64,000 nt of DNA, taken from positions 2,356,001 to 2,420,000 of the forward strand of contig JALJCQ010000017.1 of NCBI GenBank assembly GCA_023091665.1, written 5' to 3'. A program made the position numbers and the translations under genes. The stretch is from Pythium myriotylum. Lineage: Eukaryota; Oomycota; Peronosporomycetes; Pythiales; Pythiaceae. The notes beneath the pieces are model-generated. The model ran no database searches. It worked only from the letters and a program-made list of their open reading frames with translations, and was not told where the DNA came from. This document shows, piece by piece, positions 10,101-19,425 of this stretch (position 1 is its first letter; each line of letters opens with the position of its first letter).

Positions 10101-12185
10101 TGGCACGAACAGGAGGAGCGTGGAATCGCCCCCAATCCAGATCTCGCAGCATATGCATACGAGTCCTGTGTTCCATTCTTGTCGGTGTTGACATTAGACC
10201 ACCTTGCAGTGTTTCAGCGGCGTTTTGTGAAATGCGATGTAAGCACAAGCTTCGCTTCACATTTTTACGGCCAAGAACTGCTAGGACTTTCTCGATTCGG
10301 CTCGTTGCTCACGGCGGCGAAGCGTGCTGAAGTGATTTCCGAGATTCTGAACCATTTCCATTCCCGCACAAACCCATCGAAGGCGTCTGAAAGCAACATG
10401 GTAAAAGAGCAAGAAGAGGAACTCGTTGAAGCTGCGTTCTGGTTTGTGATTGATAGCATTTCCCAGAATAGTCTGCTGAACTTTGTCGAGGGGACTCATG
10501 GTGACAGCGTCAATTGGCTTGGAGGGTGGAAAACACGTTTGGCAGCATGGTTCGCGCTGGATGCTCTTCAGAAGACTAACCAAGAAGATCAGATTCTCAA
10601 TGCATTCGTGATGTTCTGTGAACGCTCCGTGTCACTGGACCTCGCGACATTGTCTATCGAGTTAGCTCTAGGACTCACGAGTTCCTCGGAGTTTGTCGCG
10701 CGAGCTGTTCAAGATATTTATTGTAAAGGGGTTTCAGATGTGATTTACAAGGTGTTGACTCGAGAAGGCGGGGAGGTGATTGTGCACGAAATGGCAGCTC
10801 ATTGGGCAACATCGATGGTGAACTCAACAAATCAGCCGTCGAACCCGTCGGCAGAAGAGCTCAAGCTGTATATCACTTCATTGGATCCGCAACAAGCTTC
10901 GTCGTTCACGCCATCGAGCGCTGCACACAACGATATTTATGGCGGAGTACTGAACCATTTGGAAAATCTCGCCTCTCCACTCATCCGAGATATTGTCAGC
11001 AGACGGAGGGAGAAGATGTCATCAACGAAGGAAAATTCGTCATCACTTCGTACTGCTGTGATTTCTCAGTGGAAAGCTGTTGTCTCTCAGTATGAAGAGC
11101 AGAGAAACTGGATGACAAGCGCATTCTTGAGCCATGTCTTGATCGAAAGCTCAGCCTTTGAAGAAGAGGACCGCCGCTATGATTTTGGACTTCGTGTGAA
11201 GGCTGTGTGCGAGTGGCTCAACCACTACCATCCATCAGACTTATGGTCTGACGTGTTAGCTGTGCCCACCTCCGAGCTGTTCTCGAATTTTGAGGCCCAG
11301 GTTTTTGATAGGTTTCTCGCAATCGTGGAGAGCTTCGCTTCTAGTGCTATCCAGTCGTCAAAGCATGTCACAGTCGCGTTAGCCGCATTGGTTCGGACGT
11401 ATTCACAGATAAACGGATCGTTCGAACCAGCTGCTGCTCAAGATGCATGGAAACGTGAGAAGGAGTCGGCACTCTTGGTGCGACTATGTAGTGGTGACGA
11501 AGTCGCTGTGAATGGCAACTCAAGCGGGCAGGAGCCCGATCGCATGTGGGCTGCGCTTCTCGTCCAGGGGATTTGGGATGAACGTCTCATGCAGTGGTAC
11601 ACGTTCGTTGCCTACGACAAACTGAGCACGGCGGAACCGATCGCCGAATACGTGCGTGTGCGAGGAGACGTGAACCCTGCGTTGACGATCATGCTGCTGC
11701 TTGTCTGCCCATTCCAGAACTTGCGGGATCAGCACGAGGCCCACATTCTGGCGAACGCAAAGCATCAATTGCTCGCTGCGGGGACCTCTCAAGCGACGAA
11801 AGCCCGATTGCTGGAGCTGCTTCTGTTGCGGTTTGATCTCCAAGTGCTGCTGGACGTGGATGGGATCGAGACCGTCTTGCGGACGTTTCACCTCGAGCCG
11901 TCGGCGGCCGTCAACAAGTCGAAGCTGCTCTCGTGGACGTCGACGGCCGAGTACTACGTCTGTCGACTCGTGCAGCTCCGAGAGTACGCCACAGCCGGGC
12001 GACTCGTGTGCGCGCTCTGGAACGCCCACCCGATGCTCTGGGACCTCGAGAACGCTCGCCTCGTGCTGGGCAACTACCTCGCTTCCTTGGTGAAGCAGTC
12101 GTCGCGCAGCTCCTCGCGAATCGGCGAGGCCGTGCGGCAGGCGAGATCGCTCGCGTACGACCACTACCAGCGCGAGCTCCTCTAA
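4134..12185 (+). CDS. NBAS/Sec39-type vesicle-tethering protein (NRZ/Dsl1 complex subunit)
   Basis: A single uninterrupted frame of about 2,683 codons. An upstream in-frame ATG at 4092 is possible, but 4134 (MATRHQ) is preferred. The first ~450 residues read as a degenerate beta-propeller (for example WGGAWSPDGRLL). They are followed by a very long alpha-solenoid. The region around residues 830-900 (WFTHRMVELDSMYGQLGTA, then FYKCIYELDLSALKTLSLED) resembles the Sec39 domain, and the extreme C-terminus (residues ~2620-2660) has the AGRLVCALWNAHP-type ending of NBAS-like proteins. NBAS joins ZW10 and RINT1 in tethering Golgi-to-ER vesicles at the ER. The length is close to plant MIP2 and human NBAS (about 2,400 aa), slightly longer. 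The main alternative is the related kinetochore protein Rod/KNTC1. GC is much higher in the first ~700 nt than in the middle. The stop codon is 119 nt before the next gene. Confidence 0.7.
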   Translation: MATRHQIRSADVAMGDALCLHHETLARGAGPAHAACALVPFAGARVAALFRSETAPESARVAVLSSRARDATPQLTTLSDGERAESSAAERAGDAAAAWGGAWSPDGRLLVVYGVAPRASDGQLDAAVWVLTKNEWIDGQQDERASEREPPLVMRVDVRDSLAKDAAWRAAKATSSRIAGAFFHASSPSRCFLVTQDGWIVKMEIEVAALLVQTRSGAREADPAAFTTMQSLMRLTNWHAGVTAMAFEMKTSTLVIGGGLKNPSDELRAQGASSLSVWEVSAMDPFVELMDYTMVMGSRSLVKNASDEKSASEHQNASTKSSGIVGKVRHSFLNPLKMLHSSEDDGETLPGAIRHLSISSDGVFLSILNQEGAFRIRQIDACADVVDWQFANCGSIELPIPVDTIGWLGPSSMAFLTRDHTMCFGFLASNDDIAANDEESDGTDGAQSHRAGIGIQVVFETHLTDERFENESRRRIQEMCLVLPNAEADSDVTRAFTIYNFNTIQSSTHVDWQVTTLENTPIGTVVQALIHSREYVRALDIVEFHRTRGCWAETEIDLDCVYQELWASYRASATIDRIPPQIFVLSTEESFQGHDFDEAMNWLNRVDRDRRWVVNQCLEIVASASLLQMKEILATGLRALLAVPGGEIDDNLNHFRTQLLRYLYRVDTLNQLIIAELDDEGRRSLADEQCFEGTAFATFRDASIIEIACDLAKQARIKALTVLFQRNAFNLLPHRTRILELIPASVSPRIYSHLLPAIGPESNNEWQFYTLSCVEAQDFAISEVSFVKENHSHDLSSQELQTFEECVRKDPNQRRDEYALWFTHRMVELDSMYGQLGTACELGRCGRVGLLNVGIDRYEDSMASKSAVVSSTPFEEFLEHCDRFYKCIYELDLSALKTLSLEDWSLLSLHDQFMAVVMEGDELQAADVDILLHRLRKVFLEQRRHNFALDEVVSWLCQVLMSQRGSSNGRDSLKKLHLCAQLIHQSSPASNFNDRWIQDDARLLRTAIDVIFAASTPSDGVVSGESGDVKVHHQHLVDQLWLIFQSLPERKPDDGPQVSQLQVEVDGLEDLLIAMDVLANYGILTCPSELRNRVAREDQGGRSATESAVATELVEAVCSYGFQRGVSWTILWQNVSKLKTHVFGERVTQEVLLSILLRHMVSLYRCEGDKSSYLSDSHELILNWITANVGALQYPMDILLDAVGRRIDEGDNEEASQIVALAQAMLALPVVEATLSVHSVRKKFETVMVQEQNCLRVRELLGLLTYGAVKISRSALRELHTERDRLNLILQVYSSNPSNYKMSTKAQGWLRGELQLSSDASLDIVLGGVTHLAHLLRIRKPHQTKIVLKAAYSALYCLDFDVTHRLATKVITEFEESAPDHGEKSDESDEELTLLLSLVLDLISSSSFRSWSKKIDLVKLLFTAKNPRLFTHPIADLIFERAHLLEAAQSLATELGLSETELEERRVQDESCKLSAEGALLRELELVVDLLREERTSRKKEDRDFVFRLLQKGLQLVVVLQSQSRTPIAPSSPSLASQPPVHMNDAWLSQVVPQLATTAFQDAYALLTESNSDEWVETAEIGFSYLLFLSQLQGGSTDSIKRVWCDEVLEFYTSRGSELNSSRPSEPAFKDRERLLVEKFGHFFRYLAASSVVFETTLDLNEMRRQLEMLRSSRVALDFVRNQQDVETDVFEEDFTGEQKSNQRSAVFDSYMVLANECEALLHSQEKSQELEAVASFLNDDVDLEQFSVDPDYRLSTIRRMSKRKENISTAKAFASKYGIDEFECVLAYIWHAFFPDNIHNITVSRQEQLEQAFRGADDSGGDDFLEQALQRPLAFGDFLLRSETGVFESLPGTDHVGILLVLRSILECSKRVKDTQESEDTNSLLPLSKSSSDRVTLLFMCLKRLKETSTSGKEGEPDFKLVCGARTTRELLHGSENPDESQAAAVTAIAPFLTNKSIKMLTKVLQKLHQINPSAIVMVFLNDMLSRIWHEQEERGIAPNPDLAAYAYESCVPFLSVLTLDHLAVFQRRFVKCDVSTSFASHFYGQELLGLSRFGSLLTAAKRAEVISEILNHFHSRTNPSKASESNMVKEQEEELVEAAFWFVIDSISQNSLLNFVEGTHGDSVNWLGGWKTRLAAWFALDALQKTNQEDQILNAFVMFCERSVSLDLATLSIELALGLTSSSEFVARAVQDIYCKGVSDVIYKVLTREGGEVIVHEMAAHWATSMVNSTNQPSNPSAEELKLYITSLDPQQASSFTPSSAAHNDIYGGVLNHLENLASPLIRDIVSRRREKMSSTKENSSSLRTAVISQWKAVVSQYEEQRNWMTSAFLSHVLIESSAFEEEDRRYDFGLRVKAVCEWLNHYHPSDLWSDVLAVPTSELFSNFEAQVFDRFLAIVESFASSAIQSSKHVTVALAALVRTYSQINGSFEPAAAQDAWKREKESALLVRLCSGDEVAVNGNSSGQEPDRMWAALLVQGIWDERLMQWYTFVAYDKLSTAEPIAEYVRVRGDVNPALTIMLLLVCPFQNLRDQHEAHILANAKHQLLAAGTSQATKARLLELLLLRFDLQVLLDVDGIETVLRTFHLEPSAAVNKSKLLSWTSTAEYYVCRLVQLREYATAGRLVCALWNAHPMLWDLENARLVLGNYLASLVKQSSRSSSRIGEAVRQARSLAYDHYQRELL

Positions 12186-12250
12186 CGACTCCTAGGCAGT
12201 AGTAGCACCATCCACAGAGGTTGTTCCATGTACTGATTCAAGTGAGTCAT

Positions 12251-12266
12251 CTTCATTCCCAAAGGC
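12251..12266 (+). promoter_or_regulatory. Weak initiator-like motif upstream of the methyltransferase gene
   Basis: TTCATTCCCAAAGG lies about 45 nt before the ATG in the 119-nt gap after the preceding gene. It fits the CATTYYNCA core of the oomycete initiator only partly. Confidence 0.25.
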
Positions 12267-12304
12267 CAATTCTTGCATTTTTCTCCTTGACTCTCGACGA
12301 CACC

Positions 12305-13521
12305 ATGGGCGACGAGGCCGCGCCCGAGCGCAAGCGCCGCGCCGCTGAGCCGGGCGCGTCGTCGCCGTCGGCGAAGAAGAAGCCGCGGCGCAAAGTGCCC
12401 AAGCAGCACCGCGTCGGCAACTTCCGCAGGTGGGTTTCCTCGGCTGGATCGACGGGGGCTGGATTGGGTTCTCATGGATGCGAGGAGCTCGTGAGCAGCT
12501 ACTACAACTACCGCCTCGGCCAGCAGCACGACGGCGCCGGCGCCGCCGAGTCGGACCCGCGGCTGGCGGCGCTCGAGCGCGCGTGGCTCGTCGGCAAGCG
12601 CGGGCTCGACGTCGGCTGCAACTCGGGGGATCTCACCATCGCCATCGGTAAGAGAGAGAGAGAGACGCCTATGTGGGGGGAGAGCCAAACGCGACTGACG
12701 AGTGCAAATGGCTAGCGAGGACGTTCGCGCCGGCGTACCTTCTGGGCGTGGACGTGGACCCGCAGCTCGTGGCGCAGGCGAGAGCCAACCTCAAGGAGAT
12801 CATGCAGCGGCAGCAGGTCGAGGACGCGTTCCACGCGATCGCGAGCGACGCCAAGGACGAGACGGACGAAGGAGAAAAAGCAGCAGGCGAAAGCAGCGCG
12901 AGCGCGTTCGGCCAGGACATGCCGCTGTCGTTTCGGCTCTGGAAGCCGCCGGCGCAGAGCACCGACAAGATCCCCAAGGCGCTCGGCAAGGCGGCGTTGT
13001 CGTGAGTGGCAGGAGCCAGCCACTTGGATGGACGAGAGGCTGACGAGTGAGTGGTGCAGGCAGACGTTCCCGTACAACGTCGTGTTCAAGCGCGAAGACA
13101 TCGCCCAGGACAGCCACGCGGGCAAGGACTACGACTTCATCATTTGGTACGCGACGGGCTTGGTGAGACGACGACGGATGGGGCTCGGCGCTGATGAATC
13201 GTGGTGCGCAGCTTCAGCGTGACCAAGTGGATCCACTTGTTCCACGGAGACGACGGCATCAAGCGAGTGTTCCAGCACTTTTACGACTTGCTCGCTCCAG
13301 GTGGTCGGCTTCTGCTGGAGCCGCAGCCGTGGAAGTCGTACCACAAGCGCAAGTTCACGTCGGACGTGACGATCGCCAACTACGGCAAGATCGAGTTGCG
13401 ACCGAAAGACTTTCCTGCGTTCCTGACGGAGAGTGTCGGGTTCAAGTCGTGTACGTTTCTTCAGGTTTGCCGGACTTCGTCGAACGGATTCAAACGGCCA
13501 ATGTACGTCGTCGAGAAGTGA
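12305..13521 (+). CDS. Bin3/MePCE-type RNA 5'-phosphate methyltransferase
   Basis: Spliced from five exons: 12305-12429, 12499-12647, 12716-13001, 13060-13146 and 13212-13521. The introns are 58-69 nt with GT-AG ends, and all joins keep frame (318 aa). After a basic N-terminus the protein has VGNF followed by YYNYR, the N-terminal signature of the Bin3 family. SAM motif I (GLDVGCNSGDL) lies at about residues 77-87, and LLGVDVDP follows. The family-specific FSVTKWIHL lies near residue 217, then APGGRLLLEPQPW. Relatives (human MePCE, fly Bin3, BCDIN3D) methylate the 5' gamma-phosphate of 7SK or U6-type RNAs, or a monophosphate end. The RNA target cannot be told from sequence. The first intron is 69 nt without an in-frame stop, so it can be mistaken for coding sequence, but removing it restores the family motif. 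Confidence 0.85.
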
Positions 13522-13662
13522 GCTCGCTTCACCCCCACGAACAAAATACAAATAAGTCTATTCCTCCGCGCCGCGTCCTCCTACGTCTTCTGCGTGGCGC
13601 GAGAGAAATTCGGTCTGGAAAAGCTACCTATGGGTGGAGTCTTCTTCACTGAATTGAACGAT

Positions 13663-14161
13663 TTAATGCGCAGCCTCGTTCGCGAGCGTGCTCTGCGGCG
13701 GCGAGACCGAGTAGCCCATGCCCTGGATCTGGTTGTACGTGAAGCCCTTGCCCAAAAGCTCCTTCACGACCTCGTTCGTCTGCTCCTCGCGCAGCAGCTA
13801 CAGCAGCATGTGACACCATGTCAGCCAATATCCCCTCACGCCGCTCCCACTAATACTGCACGCACCTCAATGCTCAGCGGGACAAGCGTGATGAGCATCG
13901 TCGTCGAGAAAATCCAGACCCATCGCGAAGAGGTCGCCCACGAGCTCTTGGCGAACGCGATCGAGGCCTTGACCGGCTTGGACTCGCCGATGCGCGTGGG
14001 GAGGTTCAGGAACAGAGCCTGCGAGCCATGACGAGACAGCGCGTGAGCAGAGCAGCAGTTTAAAGTCCACCCACTGGGGAGATCACCTTGAGGCCACCGT
14101 TGTCGGCGCCGCCCTTGTTCTTCTCCTTCTCCAGCTGACGCAGCGCACCAATTGCCGACAT
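13663..14161 (-). CDS. Tom22-like mitochondrial outer-membrane import receptor
   Basis: Three exons on the minus strand: 14161-14087, 14018-13866 and 13797-13663. They give a 120-aa protein beginning MSAIGALRQLEK. There is one predicted membrane helix at about residues 58-75 (WVWIFSTTMLITLVPLSI), preceded by a Lys/Arg/Ser-rich helix and followed by a charged tail (LLREEQTNEVVKELL) facing the intermembrane space. This layout (short cytosolic part, a TM with a Pro near its end, then a Glu/Gln-rich tail) is that of Tom22/TOM9, which anchors and organises the TOM translocase. The small size and reliance on topology keep the call below certain. It is convergent with the methyltransferase gene, with 141 nt between the two stop codons. 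Confidence 0.6.
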
Positions 14162-14265
14162 GTCTTCCCTTGTGATCTCCGCGCAACTTGAGCGTGTGAT
14201 GGTTGGCCATCGATACGCAAGACCCTCGATAAAGCATGCTTCGCCCCCGTTAATAAATGTCGAAA

Positions 14266-15840
14266 TTAGCGTGAAGTACTACGGTGGTCCAATGCCTGTG
14301 ACAGGAGCTGCCGAAGAGACACAGTGAGCAAGTCTGCGTCGTGGGCTGCCTCCATGGACGCATCAACGTCGTCATCATCGTCGTCGTCGACAACGCGAGT
14401 CGCGAGGATCTGTCGCGAACGATTGAGAATGCTCGCCGCTGCACCAGCAACGAGTGGAACGTACTCGAGCAGCAGCTCATCATCGCGTGACTGCCGTGAA
14501 GAGACGAGCAACCCTCTTTTGTGAAGCTGCTCCAGGACGCTGCGACAGCACTGCTGCGCACTCTTCAGATAAATCTTATCCAGCGTTGATTTCTTGAGAT
14601 TGGTGTACTTGATGGAAGCGCCGTTGGCCACGTCGGCGCTAACGTCGATGGCAACAACGAAACGAGCGGTTGGCCCTGGACCAGAAGTCGGGACGCGCCT
14701 GCTCTGGGTTGGAGTCGCGACGAGCTGATTCATCAAGTGGGTCGGGTTGCGTTCACATCGATATCCAAGCTTTTTCCACACGCGATTGCTGAGAATGCCT
14801 TTCGTCAGAGAACACAAGAAGATGTCCTCGGTGTTGATCATCGGGACGTGGTTGGCGAAACGAAGCACCGTGATTTCGATCTTTTCGAAGAGACAACCTG
14901 CGGGCCCTTCAGTCAGCAATGCAGCCATGCAGTTTGTACTGAACGCATCGGACTTGATATTTGCGTAGACGAGGTCGGTGCTGCTTGCCTGAAAGTCTTC
15001 TGCGAATCGGTCAATGGGTTCCTGGCCGTGCCCCCATACTAGTTCAATCGCAGTCGTGCCAATGTCCAGCGCGAACTCCACGCCAATCGACGACAGAAGA
15101 GTGTAGCGCAGACTCTGAAAGTAGACGGCTAGAACGTCCGCTGCATGCTCGACGTCGTCGACACTCTCAGGTGCAGGAACCGAGATTCTCATCTCCGTCC
15201 CAGAAAACTGTCGGTGGTCCTCGTCCACCGAGAACCGCTGGACATGCTGGATAACCGCCGGTTCCTCTGAGTCGGGATCAATCCCAAGCTCGATATAGAG
15301 GATCTCTGCCGAGTCGGACGTGGTCGCAATCCTCAGTCGTGCCCCCGGAACGTGCAGCTGGCTGTACAGCGTCGCCGCCTTCAGGCCCAACCCTAAGCCA
15401 AAAATCCCCGGGTCACCATCCCTCCGCTTCCTCTCCATATCCAACGCCAGACCTCACCGTATTTCCCGCAGCTCACAGCGCCGCCGTTCTCGCTCGGGCC
15501 CGTCTTGGTCGTCTCGAAGACCCCGCAGCAGAGCTGGCGGATCTGGTGCGCGCGGAAGCCCGTGCCCGTGTCGGCGCAGACCACGTCCACGACGCCGGCG
15601 ACGGCGCTCCACTGCGCGCGCACGCGCAGCATCGCCGGCTCGCCTCTCGCCGACGAGACCGCGTCCAGTGCTGCCAACGCCACCGACTCGTCACGCTCCG
15701 ACTGCTGCGACCGCGTCCAGTTCGGCCAACGCACCGTTCTCGAAGAGCTCCTTCACCGTCTGCACGAGCGCGTCGCGCGCACTGCCGAAGCCCAGGAGCT
15801 CGAGGTTGCTGCCGATGAACTGCGCGCGCTTGTCGCCCAT
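14266..15840 (-). CDS. Topoisomerase VI subunit B-like protein (GHKL ATPase; probable meiotic Spo11 partner)
   Basis: Three exons: 15840-15735, 15670-15458 and 15392-14266. All joins are in frame, giving 481 aa. The GHKL ATP-binding motifs are complete. The N-box is KELFENALDAV (residues ~30-40), the G1 box is CADTGTGF (~70) and the G2 box is GKYGLGLKAATLYSQ (~105-119), which exists only after removing the 65-nt second intron. The remainder has a transducer-like region and a helical C-terminus. Subunit B of Topo VI binds ATP and gates DNA for the cleaving subunit A. In eukaryotes the pair is the archaeal-type decatenase of plants and algae, or the Spo11/TOPOVIBL complex that makes meiotic breaks. 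The length is near the archaeal subunit (about 530 aa). The gene is head-to-head with the mitochondrial carrier gene, with only 165 nt between starts. Confidence 0.75.
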
Positions 15841-16005
15841 GGTGCATGCATGTACCCCCCCTTGTCTTTGCATTTCGGCATGTGCAACTTCAACCCCCTT
15901 GAAACTGGGTATGCTGTAACGAAGGAATCTCTCTACACGAGCCTCCTCACCCTCTCCAAGAACGGTACGTCAGAAGTCCCCCGCGTTCGCGAGACATCGC
16001 TCGGC
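15841..16005. promoter_or_regulatory. Short bidirectional promoter region (TOP6B-like / mitochondrial carrier)
   Basis: 165 nt separate the two divergent start codons, so both promoters must lie here or overlap the genes. No clear initiator motif was recognised. Confidence 0.4.
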
Positions 16006-17145
16006 ATGAAGGAGGTGCTCACGGCCGACCAGTGGCGCAGCGTCATCCAGTCGGCGTCCGGGCTCGGCGCCGGCGCCATCTCCACGGTGCTGCTCTACCC
16101 GCTGGACCTCGTCAAGGTCCGCTACCAGGTCCACGAGAAGTCGGCGCGCGCCTACCGCTCGCTCGGCCATGCCTTCCGCACGATCGTCGCCGAGGAAGGC
16201 CTGCGCTCGCTCTTCCGGGGCATGAGCCCGGCGCTCTACGGCTCGGCGCTCTCCTGGGGGCTCTACATGTACTTTTACCAGAACGCCAAGGAGCGCTACG
16301 CGCGCATGGCCGACGACGGGCTCATCCAGAGCTCCTGGCAGTACTTTTTCTCGGGCCTGGAGGCAGGCATCATCTGCGTGCCGATCACGAACCCGATCTG
16401 GCTCATCAAGATCCGCATGCAAGTCCAGTCGCGCGTCGGCATCGAGAGTAGCGCCGGGACGAAAGACGCCGCCGCGAAACTCGCCAAGAATATCCCGTAT
16501 CGAAGTGTCAGCGGTGAGTGCTTTCTCGCTCGTTCTTCGTGGATCCATCCCCCTAATCCTCACGTGACCGACATGCACTGTAGATGCCTTCCGACGTATT
16601 GTGGCCGAAGAAGGCGTAGCGGCCCTTTATAAAGGCGTGGTGCCAGCGCTGTTTCTCACGACGCACGGAGCCTTTAAGGTTGGTGGCCCCGCGAGATTGC
16701 TTAGGACTGCCTCTGGTGTTGATGTTCTCTCCACATAGTTCGTCGCGTATGAAACGATCAAGACGGCATACCAATCGCGTTACGGACCAAAGATGGATGT
16801 TGTCCCAACGCTCGCAATTGGCGCTGTTTCCCAAGCCTTTGCCTCGACCGCGACCTATCCGTATCAGGTGATCAAAGCGCGGCTGCAGCAAGGAGGCGTC
16901 GCTGCATCCAATTACAAGGGAACCTGGGACTGCACGACCAAGATTATTCGGTATGTGTGTCATTTGCAACGGTTCTGGCAACCTCGAGTCTCAATGACGC
17001 TTATCATGGCAGCAACGAGGGCTACACTGGCCTGTTCAAGGGTCTTGCGCCAAATCTTCTGAAGGTTATCCCCACCGGCGCTATCATCTTCGCATCTTAC
17101 GAGCAGATCCATCGCTCTCTGTCGGCATTTTTGTTGGATAAATAA
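16006..17145 (+). CDS. Mitochondrial carrier of the SLC25A32 type (folate/FAD transporter)
   Basis: Four exons: 16006-16513, 16584-16678, 16739-16950 and 17013-17145. They keep frame and give 315 aa, the usual carrier length. It has three repeats with carrier signatures: PLDLVKVR after helix 1, NPIWLIKIR after helix 3 and YPYQVIKAR after helix 5. The Trp in the second and the PYQV(V/I) in the third are hallmarks of the SLC25A32/Flx1 branch, which moves folate or FAD across the inner mitochondrial membrane. The end is also typical (GLAPNLLKVIPTGAIIFASYE). The start was chosen at MKEVLTADQW because the frame upstream overlaps the divergent gene and lacks carrier features. Substrate assignment is by subfamily only. 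Confidence 0.8.
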
Positions 17146-17277
17146 TTGAGGAGCTTAGAGTTGGCGCAGGATGGCAACATAAAGGTCTATTATAATTCAG
17201 TCATGCACAAGCACGCGAGAGCGTAGGAAAGAAGCAACCGGTCTCTCACGTCGGATCATTGTAGCTATAGATTGCGC

Positions 17278-17948
17278 TTAGAACATCTCATCCTCGACAC
17301 GGAGGTATTCGCCGATATCTGCTTGGTGAAGCACAACGTATGCGGTAGGGTCGAGGTCCTTGCACATCTCTGTTGCCTGCGCGGCGATACCGAAGCCCAA
17401 TGGGATGTCGTTCATGCTGTATACGACGACACCGGCGTACTGCGGCGTGCCTTCCGTGATACGACCAAGACCGGACTTGACGACGTGGTTGCCGTAGAGG
17501 AACGACATCTCCGAGTTCGGCTTGATCCAGACCTTGTACTACAATACACGTCGCCTCATCAGTCTCTATCTATAAAAACTGACCTAGCACAAGCAACAAC
17601 CGCATACCTTAGCGTACTGCGCGAGGTAGTCGAGGAATGTGATGCGCAGGTGGAACTTCTTGGTCTTGGTGAACTTGCCCACGGCCGTGCCGATGCTCAG
17701 GAGCTCGTCCGTGCCAATGTTGGTCGACTGGCGCATGAGCTTCTCGCTGCAGTAGTAGACGATGTTGCCGTGGAGGCGGAAGCAGTACTTCTCGTCCGGG
17801 CGCGTCACCAAGTGCTGGACATTGCGACCAATGCTGCACGATCACTCGTCGTTAGTGTCCTCGTGTGCCTCCGTGCGCCACTCGGTACGTACTACTTGCT
17901 GACTTTCTCGAACACGATCTTGAGCTCCTCGTCGGTAAGCGGTCGCAT
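17278..17948 (-). CDS. NIP7: 60S ribosome biogenesis factor NIP7
   Basis: Three exons: 17948-17896, 17833-17608 and 17538-17278. They give 179 aa, against 180 in human. The protein begins [17 protein letters not shown]. The N-terminal domain contains [21 protein letters not shown] and GKFTKTKKF, and the C-terminal PUA domain contains [31 protein letters not shown] and [11 protein letters not shown]7 binds pre-rRNA and acts in 27S pre-rRNA processing and 60S assembly in the nucleolus. The exon 1/2 join leaves one residue fewer than the human protein, so the donor may be a few bases off. It is divergent from the ribosomal protein gene, with 330 nt between starts, which fits co-expression of two ribosome-related genes. 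Confidence 0.93.
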
Positions 17949-18256
17949 GGTGGGGGCGGAAGCGCGCGGGTCGCTCTGGTCGTGCTTGGGCTCGGTGCTG
18001 TTGCCTTTCGAGGACCAACGAACCGAAGAGCTCCGCCGACCCTCCTTAAATCGATCATTAGCAGGTCAACGACTTGCGCGGTGGTGACCAGTCGTTATAT
18101 TTCCGTAAACCTCTATCAATGCATCTTCAAATCCTGTAATGTTGCATATATACCGTCATATACCGTGCGAATACGGTAGATTGGGTAAATTTCGTCCCCG
18201 ACGTGGTTGGCTGGAGGAGAGGCTCGTGCATGTCTGGAGCTCCCGGCGCCGCTATT

Positions 18257-18268
18257 GCTCATTTCGCA
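18257..18268 (+). promoter_or_regulatory. Oomycete initiator (Inr) of the RPS16 gene
   Basis: GCTCATTTCGCA matches the oomycete core-promoter consensus GCTCATTYYNCA exactly and ends 10 nt before the start codon at 18279. Transcription probably begins within it, giving a very short leader. Confidence 0.75.
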
Positions 18269-18278
18269 CGAAGGAACC

Positions 18279-19131
18279 ATGGCTACCCCGATCGAGTCTG
18301 TCCAGGTCTTTGGCCGCAAGAAGAACGCCACGGCCGTCGCTTACTGCAAGCGCGGCAACGGTCTCATCAAGATCAACGGCACGCCGATTGAGCTCGTCGA
18401 GCCGGAGATCCTCCGCGTCAAGACCTACGAGCCGGTGCTGCTTCTCGGCCAGCAGCGCTTCGCCAACGTACGGTGACCGCGCTCTCTGTCTTGGTCTCGC
18501 GCGCCCAGCATGATATCTACACGGAGCCTATACGGCTGCTCGGTTGTCCGGAAGCGGAGCGCGCGGCGAGAGAGGCGACAGAGTCGCTCCTCGCCGCGCG
18601 CTCCCTGAGGACGAGGATCTTCGGATCACCACACACACACCACACACACACACACACCTCACCACCCACACCCAAACGAAGTGTGAAAGCAAACGCACAA
18701 ACCCCCCATCTGTGTGCATGCTCTATTTACCGCCGTGTAAATATCATGCTGTCGCAACAGGCTTGCAATCACCTTGATAACCAAACCGCTCACCCTTGCT
18801 TCCCCGCACTCACAGGTCGACATCCGCATCCGCGTCCGTGGTGGTGGTCACACCGCTCAGATCTACGCGATCCGTCAGGCCATCGCCAAGTCGCTCGTCG
18901 CCTACTACCAGAAGTGTACGTCTCGAGATCCTGGAGCTTTCTTGTGCGGGTATCAGACACTGACGATGAGGTGCTCCCCCCACAGACGTCGATGAGGCCT
19001 CGAAGAAGGAGATCAAGGACATCCTCCTCGCCTACGACCGTACCCTCCTCGTCGCCGACCCGCGTCGCTGCGAGGCCAAGAAGTTCGGTGGTCCGAGCGC
19101 CCGCGCTCGTTTCCAGAAGTCGTACCGTTAA
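18279..19131 (+). CDS. RPS16: 40S ribosomal protein S16 (uS9)
   Basis: Three exons: 18279-18467, 18816-18915 and 18986-19131. They give 144 aa, close to the 146 of human RPS16. Diagnostic stretches are [53 protein letters not shown] and the C-terminal KSYR that reaches into the ribosomal P site. The first intron (348 nt) is unusually long for this block and carries a CA-rich microsatellite. A perfect oomycete initiator lies just upstream. Confidence 0.96.
18631..18666. repeat. CA-rich microsatellite in RPS16 intron 1
   Basis: An interrupted run of CA dinucleotides followed by CACC variants, inside the first intron. Confidence 0.8.
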
Positions 19132-19425
19132 ATGGTCGGCCGTGTTTGCTTCTTGCTGCGACTGTATGCTTCGCTGGTCACTCAGCATTGGTAGTCTGCT
19201 CCGGCTTAACATGTTGCAATAACAAGCGGATAGAGCATCTCACTCGGTTGTGTTGTCTTTACGTTGATTGTCGTGTTCTCTTCGAGCTCATTGTACCTTA
19301 GCAGTCGGGTCGGTTATCCAAACCGTCGGCTCTCATTCCATCCTGGTCATGGGAGACAGAAGTCGCGTGGACACCTAGACGCAACAATCCCATGCGACCG
19401 CTTGCCTTGGAAATCCTATCCAGAT

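Noticed and set aside
12430..12498. In-frame segment WVSSAGSTG... in the methyltransferase
   Set aside because: A 69-nt GT-AG intron without a stop; removing it restores the family motif.
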